A stretch of 64,000 bases of DNA from contig OZ345353.1 in NCBI GenBank assembly GCA_977006965.1, forward strand, positions 2,728,001 to 2,792,000, written 5' to 3'. The notes under the pieces are model-generated. The model was not told the DNA's origin and did not search any database. It was given only the letters and a program-made list of their open reading frames with translations. Shown here in pieces: positions 10,070-20,632 of this stretch (position 1 is the stretch's first letter; each line of letters opens with the position of its first letter). Origin of the DNA: Phymatolithon calcareum (taxonomy: Eukaryota; Rhodophyta; Florideophyceae; Hapalidiales). Both the position numbers and the translations under genes were made by a program.

Positions 10070-11596
10070 CTAGTTTTCTAAAACCGCCTTGACCACGATA
10101 ATACCTAGCTGTGCAACATATGCTATGGCGGAGTTTCGTGCGTATGCTTGATCCAAAAGGGCATACCCTCCAGATCCCCATCTCAGTGCGCCTCCCGATG
10201 AAGCCCACTCATGTCCGTCCACATGTCCCTCAAGCAGGCCATTGCGCTTCATGCTTGAGATGAGGCCTCGACAGACCAGAGGAATGCCGCCCACACCTGC
10301 GCTCACGTCCTTTGCGACTCGGTTGTGGTAATAAGGAATGTTCTTCACTATCGCGTCCACAAATTGATTGTTGTGCGCGAATACATGCTGTACAAAATGT
10401 GCCACAGAACCAAGAGCTATCACTTTGGTTTCCGCACGTTGATCGCCCGCGGCAAGTCGCTGTAGGATATCCTCGGCAAGCGGAATGTCGATATCGATGC
10501 CATTGGATCCGCTCATCGACGCCGTAGTCCAGTGCTCACTTCTAAGTAGCCACTCTCCGGCCGCTCTCCATGCTTCCCAAACACCGTTCGCTGTCTCAAC
10601 AAACTCCGATCGAACACTTTCTCGGTCACCACGGCAAATGAAAAAGTTGAGCAGGATTGCGACTTTCCGCTCCTGAGCACTGCAAGCAGTAGGGCGGTAT
10701 GCGACGTAGGCCATTTTTTCAACCAGTCCATATAGTAGGAAAATATCCATAACAGGCTCTCTCATGCTTGTTTTCCATACCTCCAAAGTGCTCCACAATC
10801 AACCAGTCATTTCCGCAATGCGATCTTTGGGTAGCTTTTCAACGAACGAATCAAGATAAGCGGCGGTTGGAGCCTCGCTCGCCCTCTCATCGTCCTTAAC
10901 AGGTTTCAATCGACCCATTGCAGCGCTCACCTGCAGATAAGCTTCGTTTCCATCCATGTCCAGACGCACAGGCTCCAGCAGCTGCTCTCGCAACAAATCG
11001 ACAGTGTAGCCAATTGTATCATTGCGGCGCCCCGGTCTGGGGACCGTCATGTAGCGCGCTGCTCTTCCAAATGAACTTTCACGCGCTCGCACCTAAGACT
11101 CTGGTGTACTTCCTGTGGCCAGGAACGCGATAGCGGTGGCGATTTGCACCGCGAGCGCCTGCCAAGCCTCTTTTAAACCTGCAAGAATAGGTCCCACAAT
11201 GAGAGGTATCCAAGTCAGTACAAGCAAAAATGCTGGTTTGCGGCGGAAACACTGTATCACATAGCTGTCAGTGGAAGGCGCTTCTTGTACATGTCGTGTC
11301 TGTGGAACTAGCGCCCACAGAAAGCCATGTAGAGGGACAGAGGGTGCGGCCATGAATGCGAGCGTTCCACTTAACCTTCTGGTTCCTACCGAAAACATTG
11401 CGTACACGAGAAGACACACGAGCACAGTTAGGTAGAGAAGGAGAGGAAGCACTGTGTATTTCCATCGCGGAGTAGACGCATGGAAAGAGAGAGGGAAGCG
11501 TTTTGTCAGCAGCGCAGCGACGATCGTGCTCATTCCGGCTGTCACGGATGCAACCACCGATATAGCTTGTGGCCAAAAGTGAGTAGATTTCTCCAT
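10070..11596 (-). pseudogene. Multi-pass membrane protein family, copy A (two nonsense codons)
   Basis: A single frame runs from an ATG at 11596 to a stop at 10070 (508 residues) with two in-frame stops: TAG at 11095-11093, where copy B has TCG, and TGA at 10801-10799, where copy B has CGA and copy C CAA. The N-terminal third is hydrophobic, with segments around residues 11-30 and 48-70 and a pair around 130-175. A soluble, helical C-terminal part follows, and the last 20 residues are hydrophobic again. The start is chosen because MEKS/MERS begins all three copies. I recognise no family, so no function is assigned. Copy A lies head to head with copy B, about 2 kb apart. Single-base nonsense changes in an otherwise conserved frame indicate recent loss of function, or an error-containing assembly. 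Confidence 0.7.
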
Positions 11597-11809
11597 ACGG
11601 AAGCGGACAACGGCGCGGTGATGCGGGCGGCGTGGCGGCCTGGCGGTGGCAGCAGGGGCGTGGACTAGCACTGACGGAACCGGAGGGCGATGCCGGCAGA
11701 TCTGTGAGATACCGGCGGGTGCGAGGAGACGGCGAGGGTGGCAGATCGATGGGCTGTGCGGGAGAATGCAGAAAAAAGCAGATTTTAGGTCAAATAGACT
11801 GGGAAGCAC

Positions 11810-13140
11810 AAAACTGGACAGTAGAATACAGCTTTATGGTTTATGAAAAAAATTATAGTTTTTTGATCACCAGCTTGCGGAGGAGCAGGTCAGTTGTCGA
11901 TAGAGTCAGCAACAATGTAATCCACTTCACCAATTTTTTGTTTCCGAAACACCGGGGGAGCACGGCACCATTATGGCCCAAATCAACTAAATAACTATCG
12001 GGCCAAAATGTTGCCGTGTTCCCCTAGTGAACGCGGTTTCCCGCGAATAAAATTAAGCATGTGTCTCGAGGGATGTTTTTGAAACCAGCTAACCTGTGTT
12101 TTCACTAGATGAGTACACATTTTGATCTTATACACTATCATAACGTCTCTGGAAAATTCTACCGCCAAAATATTATGCATTATCGTGCCTTCAATTTAAT
12201 GCATATTTAGTTGCAAATATTTAACAGTGTTAAAATGCAAAGATAGTGTCAAAACGCACTAATTTAGAAGTTTCCCGCATCCTCCAGTGTTACAATGCAA
12301 AGATATGTCAAAACGCACTAAATGGGGACAACGTATCAAAAATACTTGGACTGACGAAATGCAGATGGATCGAACATGATGTACCGATACTTACAGTGCA
12401 ACGAATATATAAAACATAAGCGAAAAATAAGAGTCTTCAGTTTTCTGGATTGTAATTTGCTCTCAATTTCCAGTTTTGCTGGTGACCTTAAAATGTAGAT
12501 ATTTTAAGATGATTTTCGTCCGGAAAGGAACTCAGATTTCAGTTCTGAAGAGATTGCTCTTAGCAGGGTTGCAGTTAGAACGGGTGTACTGTACTTGTTC
12601 GGCTACTGTTAAACTGAAGATGCTTACGTAAATCTACAATCGTACTGTATTCTACTGATTGCAAATTTTGAGGTAGGCGAATCGATACCATCGGTCAGAC
12701 CATACAGTGAGTAAAAATCGGTGCTAAAATATAATTCGCATTTTGCTGAATCCATAGTCTTGCTCTGAGCTGAGAAGATGATTCGATATTAAGTTGCCGA
12801 GATTAAACCCTACCCTACATCCGACAGTAGCTCGACCTCCCTTCCTACCCATCTCTAAATCCAATTCGCTTGTATCCAAGCACATTATAGTATCCAGCGA
12901 AATCGGGCAAAAACTTACTGGAAGTTGTGCCATCCCACTGGCAATCTGAAACTGCAGTGTATGTCTCTTGTTGTCGAACAAGACAGTGGCTTGCAAATGC
13001 GAGCTCGGTCAATGGCGGAACAAGAAGGCTAAGAAAGACACTGACAGCATAAGACTTAGGGGAGATCCTGTAGAACGACCACGTCGGGTGGCTACCCACA
13101 AGTGTTAGCTCGCAGTAACGGACAGACCCGGCAGTCGAAA
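11810..13140. other. AT-rich non-coding spacer between copies A and B
   Basis: No gene is supported. The stretch is AT-rich, holds a short two-unit repeat at 12225-12322 and leads into the 97-bp tandem array. As the space between two divergent gene copies it would have held both promoters, but no promoter element is distinctive. Confidence 0.4.
12225..12322. repeat. Two-copy tandem repeat, 60-bp period
   Basis: CAGTGTTAAAATGCAAAGAT followed by GTCAAAACGCACTAA is repeated 60 bases later with two small differences. It is a diverged tandem duplication in the spacer between the two membrane-gene copies. Confidence 0.7.
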
Positions 13141-13144
13141 TAAT

Positions 13145-13427
13145 CACAGGATGGGAGGTACCAAGAGATCGCCAAGTTAGGTCACTGAGTCGCGCGTGCG
13201 TATCGCGGTAGCCGTTAGACCAGACAGTGATAGGCCGAAGATCACAGGAGGGGAGGCCCATTCGATCGCCAAGTTGGGTCACTGACTCGCACGTGCGTAT
13301 CGCGGTAGCCGTTAGACCTAACAGTGATAGACCTGACATCACAGGAGGGGAGGCCCGAGAGATCGCCAAGTTGGGTCACTGACTCGCACGTGCGTATCAC
13401 GGTAGCCGTTAGACCTGACAGTGACAG
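13145..13427. repeat. 97-bp tandem repeat, about three units, upstream of copy B
   Basis: GATCGCCAAGTT starts at 13167, 13264 and 13361, an exact 97-bp period, and each unit continues with GTGCGTATC and GGTAGCCGTTAGACC. Units differ by a few substitutions. The array ends about 180 bp before the copy B start codon. Because 97 is not a multiple of three, the minus-strand open frames across the array are artefacts of the repeat. Confidence 0.9.
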
Positions 13428-13609
13428 GATAGTGTCGGTATTCATGGGGTGTGCTATGCAACCCCCAGCCAGTAGGTTGAGAATCCGATAGCTTATAAGG
13501 CACCGCTCATCGCAGCGAGTAAAGGATCGCATCTCAAGCAAGCCACAATTGGCGAGAGCAAGTGCCGACTACTTTGCCGACCCTGAGAGTGCAACAAAGT
13601 CAACCCGTG

Positions 13610-15149
13610 ATGGAGAGGTCGGCCAACTCTTGGCAGCAAACAATATCGGTGGTTGCATCCGTGACAGCCGGATTGAGCGCGATCGTCGCATGGCAGTTGA
13701 GAAAACGCTTTCCCCTCTCCTTTCATGACTCAACACCGCGATGGAAATACACAGTGGTTCCCCTCGTACTCTACCTAACTGTGCTCGTGTGTCTTCTGGT
13801 GTGTGCATTGCTTTCGGTGAGAACCAGAAGAAGAAGCGGAACGCTCGCATTCATGGCCACACCCTCTGTTCCTCTACATGGCTTTCCGTGGGCGCTAGTT
13901 CCACAAACGCGACATGCACAATAAGCACCTGTCGCAGGCAGTTATGTGATGCAGTGTTTCCGCCGCAAACCTGTTTTTTTGCTTGTGCTTACTTGGATAC
14001 CTCTCGTTCTAGGAGCAATTCTGGCAGGTTTAAACAAGGCTTGGCAGGCGCTCGCGGTACAGATCGTCACCGCTGTGGCCTTCTTGGCCACAGGAAGTAC
14101 ACCAGAGCCTTCGGTGCGAGAGAGCGAAAGTTCATTCAGAAGAGCAGCGCGCTACATGACGGTCCCTAGACCAGGGCGTCGCAATAATACAATTGGCTAT
14201 ACTATCGACTTGCAGCGAGAGCAGCTTCTGGAGCCTGTGCGTCTGGACATGGACGGTAATCCTGCTTACCTGCAGGTGAGCTCTGCAAAGATGGGTCGAT
14301 TGAAACCTGTTATGGACGATGAGAGAACGAGTGAGGCTCCCATCGTCGCTTATCTTGATTCGTTTGTCGAAAAGCTACCCAAAGATCGTATTGTGGAAAT
14401 GACTGGTCGATTGTGGAGAACTTTGGAGGTATGGAAAACAAGCATGAGAGAGCCTGTTATGGATATTTTCCTACTATATGGACTGGTTGAAAAAATGGCC
14501 TACGTCGCATACCGCCCTACTGCTTGCAATGCTCAGGAGCGGGAAGTCGAAATCCTGCTCAACTTTTTCATTTGCCGTGGTGACCGAGAGAGTGTTCGAT
14601 CGGAGTTTTTTGAGACAGCGAGCAATGTTTGGGACGCATGGAGAGCGGCTGGAGAGCGGCTGGAGAGTGGCTTCTTTGAAGTGAGCACTGGTCATGGCGT
14701 CGATGAGCCGATCCAATGGCCTCGATCTGGACATTCCGCTTGCTAATGATATTCTACAGCGGCTTTCTGCGGGCGATCGACGTGCGGCAGCCAAGGTGAT
14801 AGCTCTGGGTTCTGTCGTTCATTTTGTTCGGTATGTGTTCGCGCACAACGATGAACTTGTGGACGCGGTAGTGAAGAACATCCCTTACTACCACAAACGA
14901 ATCGCAAATGACGTTAGTGTAGATGTGGGAGGCATTCCGCTGGTGTGTCGAGGCATCATCTCAAGTATGAAACGCAATGATCTGCTTACGGCACATGTGG
15001 ACGGACATGAGTGGGCTTCATTTGGTGCTATTCTGAGATGGAGTCTTGGCGGGTATGCCCTTCTAGATCAGGCATACGCTAGAAACTCTGCGATAGCATA
15101 TACTGCACAGATAGGGATTATTGTGGTCATAGCTATTTTGGAGAACTAG
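13610..15149 (+). pseudogene. Multi-pass membrane protein family, copy B (nonsense plus frameshift)
   Basis: The copy starts at ATG 13610 (MERSANSW) and ends at TAG 15147-15149. An in-frame TAA at 13922-13924 stands where copy A has GAA. The frame then continues through the second pair of hydrophobic segments to about 14650. There an 11-bp unit, GCGGCTGGAGA, is present twice and nearby bases are lost, so the C-terminal part (LDLDIPLANDILQRLSAG onward) continues in another frame from 14694. Hydrophobic segments and the hydrophobic tail match copy A. No family is recognised. It is transcribed in the opposite direction to copy A, with a 97-bp tandem array before it. Confidence 0.7.
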
Positions 15150-15333
15150 CAAAAACTCTTATCGGCATCGACCAAGATCGATTGAGCTGAAACAGTCCGA
15201 CGTCATGAATTCCGAAGAGCAAGGCAATGGACCGATAGACTACAGAGAGAACTTTGCGAGCGACGGGCACTGGAACAATCACTCAATCATGAGACTGCGT
15301 CGGACATTGGATATGAAAACTAAAGGTAATCTG

Positions 15334-15360
15334 ATTGGGTTAGACTGTGTCTAACCCAAT
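15334..15360. repeat. Perfect 12-bp hairpin, loop TGT
   Basis: ATTGGGTTAGAC is followed by TGT and GTCTAACCCAAT, a perfect stem. It lies 185 bases after copy B. A longer hairpin with the same ATTGGGTT start lies at 50323-50366, so it is probably a repeat-family end rather than a terminator of copy B. Confidence 0.85.
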
Positions 15361-15700
15361 TAAATGTGTCTTGGCCAAAGTTTGGAGCGATCGGGTAACT
15401 GATGTTTGTCGATCTAGGAATGGAGAAGGTCGAAGACCGTACCGGTACCACCGCTATTTCGGACGGTGTTTCAAGCACTTTTTCCGCAAACTCAACGAAG
15501 AAAATTATGCAGTGCGAGGCTGAGGGGAAGCGATATGGGACTTCTAGCCACCAAGAAACAGGACTCTGTGGGATCTCATGTAGTGGTCATGGCACTTATT
15601 GGCTCGAAGCGAAGTAGTAATGCAAAAACCCAAACATGCTCCCAAAACAATCCGTGGAACAAGAGAGATCGTCCAGCCTCTTTCAATCATGTACTAAGAA

Positions 15701-15860
15701 GAAGAAAGGTAGATTTTTATTTAAAAGTTACCAACGCATCTGCTGACGCTCGGGGCAACTTTCCTAAGGCCAAGAGGTTTGGCTAGATTCTGTCTATGGA
15801 GGGGTTTTCTTTTCTTGTTGGTGTAACACGATTAAGTGGACTACAAAAACCCACCTCTGG
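15701..15860 (+). repeat. Dispersed repeat shared with 62941-63110
   Basis: GAAGAAAGGTAGATTTTTAT, AACGCATCTGCTGACGCT, GCCAAGAGGTTTGGCT and TACAAAAACCCACCTCTGG recur in the same order and orientation at 62941-63110 with scattered differences. There is no coding capacity. It may be the end of a longer unrecognised element. Confidence 0.7.
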
Positions 15861-16920
15861 TCTCCTTCGGGACCTCGAGGGGGAAATGTACTCCCCTGTC
15901 CTGTGACACGCTGCGATTTCAAGTTGCGGGCAGTCCTTACTTGTCCACTCAATCATGTACTAAGCAACGTTGTCTGAACACCCGCATATATGTGCAAATC
16001 CAGCGCAATATTCGATATGCTAGAGTGCCGCGATTTGCCTACCTTACGGCCTCAATTGCGATGACCACGTCATGCTACGACATGTTGTCACGAACTACGC
16101 ATCTGCCGCTTCCGTTAGAGCTAAAAACTAAAAAGGCCCCTGTATGTTCAACCAACAGAAGCACATGCCCGATCTCAAATTTTCGGCGTCAATGCCTTGG
16201 AAGTCAATAACACCCATTCACCAATGTACAGGCACCAACCAACGCGATGTACAGCACGTTGTCACATCAGGCACACGGAGCGAAGGAGCTTACGCTCTCA
16301 AAATGCAGTTCGTCTTCGCAGACCAAGCAGAACGTGGTTCGCTTCACGAAACTACGTGCGTCCGAGCCGCTGCGGCGTCGCGCTGGGGCCGCTCGGGATG
16401 GATGTCGTCAGTTTGCGATGTAGGCATAGATGGATTGATTTGGAATTCGTACGCGGCTACATATCTCTGCTTTGCGGGGGAGCAACGAGAGGCTTCCGAA
16501 ATTCAAAACTGGTCGAGCAAGATGTGCAGAATTAGCTCCGGACGTGAAAGGCGGCGCTCCCCGCACGGTACTGGCAGTATTTGCAAGCGGCGATGTCTCT
16601 TCCAGGGCCGTCAATGCTCGAAATAGCCGTCGGTATGATACCGTCACCAAGGAAGTGCGGGACAAGCACGAAGAGATTGGAGCGAAGATGCGAGATATGT
16701 ACACGTGGCATCGAGAAACGTAGCCCTAAATCATAAAACTGTATCATAAAAATGTGCGATATAGGCTGGCGAGGAGAGCCATCGCTGATCGACGGCCGTC
16801 GACGACGATCCCGTATCACACCGCTGCCCAAGTCCCCTAACCCAAACCATTGTGCATTTCCTAAGCACCAGCTCGCCGTCAAACCCTGTCCGTCTCCGCG
16901 CAGCGTAGCAATTTGCAAAA

Positions 16921-17897
16921 ATGGTACGTTCCACATCGCTTCCCCAACTTTTGCCTCTACCTCCGTCGCACGCGCTTTCTGATTTCAGTCGCGTTGGAGC
17001 GCTGTCCGGCGATGCGTAAGCGAAATCAGCTTTGAGCGTGAATCGAATCTAACCAGCTCCGCATATGGCGCATAATCCGCTCTTGCACGCTTGTCTCAGG
17101 CGGTGGGTAAGAATAAGCGTTTGTCCAAGAAGGGCAAGGGCAGTCGCAAGAAGGCCATGGACCCATTCCTCCGTAAGGAGTGGTATGACGTCAAGGCTCC
17201 GTCCATCTTTGCCGTCCGTCAAGTCGGTAAAACTCTCGTCTCGCGCACCGTAGGGACGAAGATCGCGTCCGATGCACTCAAGGGACGAGTGTACGAGGTC
17301 TGCCTTGCGGACTTGCAGAAATCGGAGAACGAAGCGTACCGGAAAATTAAGTTGAAATGTGAGGAAGTGCAGGGCCGCGCCTGTCTCACCAACTTTTATG
17401 GTATGGATTTGACGCGCGACAAGCTGTGCTCTCTTGTGCGCAAGTGGCAGACTTTGATTGAAGCGCATACCGACGTGAAGACGACGGACGGATACCTCCT
17501 TCGTATGTTTGCTATCGGGTTCACAAAGCGACGCGACACGCAAGTACGCAAAACGACATACGCGCAATCTTCGCAAATTCGCGAGATCCGCGCCAAAATG
17601 GTCGATATCATGACCAAGGAAGCGTCCGCGTGCGACCTAAAAGAGCTTGTGAGCAAGTTTATTCCAGAGGTTATTGGGAAGGAAATTGAAAAGAACGTCG
17701 CGGGAATCTTCCCGCTCCGAGATGTCTTCGTCCGCAAAGTCAAGATTCTTAAGGCACCTAAGTTTGACATTACGAAGCTCATGGAGCTGCATGAGGCTGG
17801 TGCACAGGGAGTGGCCGAAGACGTTGGTACCAATGTCGAAGCGGAAATCCCCGCTGCTCCTAAGGAACCAATTCCTGGTGCCGACCCCGCAGAATGA
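16921..17897 (+). CDS. RPS3A: Small ribosomal subunit protein eS1 (RPS3A); exons 16921-16923 and 17100-17897
   Basis: eS1 is a conserved protein of the cytosolic 40S subunit, placed near the mRNA exit. Joined at the intron, the gene encodes about 266 residues, the usual length for the family. The conserved start [15 protein letters not shown] is present, followed by [26 protein letters not shown] and [15 protein letters not shown]. The C-terminal region has the usual eS1 layout and an alanine- and proline-rich tail. The start is placed at the ATG of AAAATGGTACGT because the downstream frame lacks its own MAV start. ATG is followed at once by a GT donor, and the acceptor is TTGTCTCAG before GCGGTGGGTAAG, restoring ATG-GCG-GTG. 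The reading frame is intact with a TGA stop. It is the only clearly functional host gene in the window. Confidence 0.95.
16924..17099 (+). other. eS1 intron 1, immediately after the start codon
   Basis: This 176-bp intron runs from GTACGT to a pyrimidine-containing TTGTCTCAG acceptor. It lies between the initiator ATG and codon 2. Removing it yields the conserved MAVGKNKR start. Long minus-strand open frames over the gene are shadows of its coding sequence. Confidence 0.9.
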
Positions 17898-18105
17898 GTA
17901 GTGGCGAGGGAGGTCATTCGCAATACTAAACAAAGTTTATAGGCTTTTCTTGTGCTGGTTCGGTTTCTGCTGCTTCCGTTCTACCGTAGATGTAAATGGC
18001 GTGTCTGTGCTGCACTCAATATCTCCCCTTTGGTCTTGTATTCGTCCAGTCCCTAAACTAAGCTGAAGCGGAGCGCATCGAAAAAACAAGCTTAAGGTCG
18101 CAACC

Positions 18106-18790
18106 ATGTTCGAAAACCCTCGTCCCGCAGAGTTGCCAGTGCGCCCCCTCCAGCGACCATCATTCCTCAACGCGGCCGACCTGCTCGTTACATTGCGATC
18201 CCCGGCCGCCCTACTGTACCAACGTATTCCGTGCCTTACTTGCGCTCTTTCTGCCACCCGTAGTCAGCTCCGATTTCCATGTGCTTTTGCTTCCCTCGTC
18301 ACTGCCCGCCACATCCATTATTCCCGCCCTGCCCGCCGCGGACGACTATATTGCCGTGGCTACCTTTCGCGCCCCGCTGCTTTCGGCGGCGGACCCGATT
18401 CTCGCCCAGGATGTTATTGCTTGCATGTTGAGAGTCACACGGGCCAACGGCTCTATGGAATATGTCTCCAACGTCGCGAGGAGTTAGTGCCTCGCGAACG
18501 TCGTGCTCGTAGTCCAGAATGTCGAGCTAGTCACCGACAAAGTGGCACATGGGGCGGAGTAGGCCGCAAAAGTACTGCGTGTCGGTGCGATGAGGAATAT
18601 TCATGAAATCAGCTACGAAGACCCCAGGCGCGTGCGATCCGCAAGTTAATTGGGCATCGATGGAACGGGGAGGAGTTTCTCCCGTCGAGAAACCTTGCTG
18701 CCCGTGTGATAGGGTAGATCGAGAGACGGGTTATGTCGCTCCGTCGACAGGCGTGCAGGCGACTGGTGCCGACCACGCCATGCGATTGTC
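18106..18790 (+). other. GC-rich region with interrupted open frames, possible decayed gene
   Basis: Base composition resembles the neighbouring eS1 gene. A frame beginning with ATG at 18106 (MFENPRPAELPVRPLQRP) runs 166 codons. In another frame, 18281-18487 and its continuation past single stops at 18485 and about 18560 give peptide-like sequence such as LSAADPILAQDVIACMLRV and NVVLVVQNVELVTDKV. This may be a decayed or intron-containing host gene. No family is recognised, and it could be chance in GC-rich DNA. Confidence 0.25.
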
Positions 18791-19491
18791 GTAGTTATAT
18801 GGTCGACCCAGGTCGACGTTGCGGACGTTTATCGAGCTTTATGGAGATATGAACGGGAGATAGCGAATATGTAAGCAGAGCAATGACCTGCAGATTTGCT
18901 AGATTCCTTCCTACTTTGCAGCGCTCCTGTGCACTTCGCTGTCTTTGCGTTCTAGAGATTGATGAGCATAAGGTTGCGCCTATATTAGTTCTCAGCAAGG
19001 GGCATGGATCATATGGGCTTGTGAAGGTTAAGTCAAATATAATTTCCCTGCCCTCGCGGCGCGTGATTTTGCGATCAGATCAGAACAAAGTCTCGTCTTG
19101 CCTAGGGTCAGCTTCCAATTCGTTTCGAACAGCCACGTATGGGACCTATGTCATGGTTGGGAAGAGAGTGTACACAATTGTGAAACCTGTGTTTTCCAAT
19201 ACCGAGGGGTGGTCACCTTGACTGTCGGTCTCTTTCAGTACTACGTAATCGCCAGAAGTTGTTGAGATCTCCTCGTGACGCCGCTTTCTGAGTTGGTTTT
19301 CGTAGCCTTGCTTAGAGTACAACGTAGAATACGGGTTCCAGGCGTGGTGACCTGATTATCACACTGGGAGTCGGCGCTGTGTGGTCATTTTCCTGAGAGG
19401 AGCAGGAAATGCATTTCTCCAAGATCATTAAAACACCATGTCGTTTTCAATGATCATGGAGTAGATTGGGCCTTTTCGCAAAATTAAGTAG

Positions 19492-19550
19492 GGGTTGTCG
19501 CCCGGTGGAGAGGTGCCCATATGCGGACCGATCCGAACGGGCGACAACCC
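19492..19550. repeat. 12-bp perfect inverted repeat with 35-base loop
   Basis: GGGTTGTCGCCC (19492-19503) pairs perfectly with GGGCGACAACCC (19539-19550). It lies in non-coding DNA and its function is unknown. Confidence 0.8.
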
Positions 19551-19675
19551 GCTTGTCGGCCGGGTGATGATAATGAAATTAAGCGCATTTATTGGGTAGA
19601 ATATCCTTGCTTTAGTCCAGGACAAGATTGTTCCTTATGCACAGACTCGCAAAATATCATAAAAATTCGATAAAA

Positions 19676-19925
19676 ACGTCTATTTTTTCCAAGGCAAGGT
19701 CTCGACGAACTGGTCGGTATCGCTTGTTTCAAAATAATTAGTTCCTTTTAGAACAACCGGTCAAGTGCATGAACTTGATAAGTGAGCTAAACAATTAAAA
19801 AATCCTATTTTTTCGAGTTGAGCTACTTGTCGTCCTCGACAAACGGGTCCGTACTTTCGCTTTCAAAATAATTTGTTTATTTTTGAACAACAGGTCAAGT
19901 GCATGACCTTGACAAGTGGGGAGCT
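19676..19925. repeat. Diverged two-unit tandem duplication, about 134-bp period
   Basis: Two units each carry CTATTTTTTC, TTTCAAAATAAT, GAACAAC and GGTCAAGTGCATGA in order. The last motif starts at 19759 and 19893. It is AT-rich and non-coding, just before the copia-type element. Confidence 0.7.
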
Positions 19926-20264
19926 GATTAACATTTGCAATAAATAAATGTATCATACCTGATTCATAGTTTTGACTTTTATCCGCTGCCTGTGCGCACC
20001 TGACAAAAGTTGTTTCCTGTTCATTTTTGAAAAGAGTGAACTGTAACATAGGAAGCTTCTTCGGTCATAATTTATTATCATTACCCGGCGGACAACGTAC
20101 GCAGTGGGTCGGCTTTTGACGTGTAAGCAGTTGAACGCGTGGTATTTTGACTGGTTTTGGGAGTCTTTCAAAGCAAACAGTCCTTGCAACGACTGTGTAA
20201 GCAGTTTTATGGACGACTGGAAAATGACCGGCAGTCTGGCACTTCTAGTCGTCCTGACAACTTC

Positions 20265-20632
20265 TGTCGTATGAGTCCCGTTCTGGTAAAAAATTCAAAC
20301 TGTAATGTCCCTCCTGTGTGTGCCGCGTTCCCAGTGGGAACTTGTACGACGCACCAAACGGCAGGCCAGGACAGCCCAACAACGCGCGGGAAAAGTGACC
20401 GACGGGCCGAGACCTTTCCTTAGCTTCCCAGGCGCGGTGTCGCGCAGGCAGTGAGCGTTCTCGACGGAGCGTGACGCACAGAACCACAGCGCGGAATCTC
20501 CCGACTCAAACTCGGGTTCCCTTCGGGCTCCTCGACGGAGGACATCTCAAAGTGTATCCCCGAATCAATTTCTATCTCAATTACAACAGGTGATTCATAA
20601 TTAGACAATTCTCACAAGTTAATCACACCACA
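20265..20632 (-). repeat. 3' LTR of copia-2 (368 bp)
   Basis: Nearly identical to 22772-23239 apart from a missing block of 100 bp and a few substitutions. The preceding ACTTC is the target duplication. Confidence 0.85.

Larger units (their letters stand above)
15150..16740. other. Non-coding stretch between copy B and the eS1 gene
   Basis: Short overlapping open frames only (for example 16144-16626 and 16472-16723), with no recognisable family. It contains a hairpin at 15334-15360 and a dispersed repeat at 15701-15860. The last 150 bases are GC-richer and probably include the eS1 promoter. Confidence 0.4.
17940..20259. other. Downstream of eS1: no supportable intact gene
   Basis: The first part (to about 18800) is GC-rich with interrupted open frames, described separately. 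The remainder (18800-20259) is AT-richer, with a hairpin at 19492-19550 and a diverged tandem duplication at 19676-19925. Nothing else is recognised. Confidence 0.4.

Noticed and set aside
10070-11596. Membrane-gene copy A as three separate genes
   Set aside because: The three frames abut exactly in one frame, and copies B and C read through both junctions with sense codons.
13242-13541. Minus-strand open frames across the 97-bp array
   Set aside because: They arise from repetition of the unit. The period is not divisible by three, and the peptides are repeat translations.
17049-17923. Two long minus-strand open frames (175 codons each) over the eS1 gene
   Set aside because: They are antisense shadows of a strongly conserved coding sequence, with no family signature.
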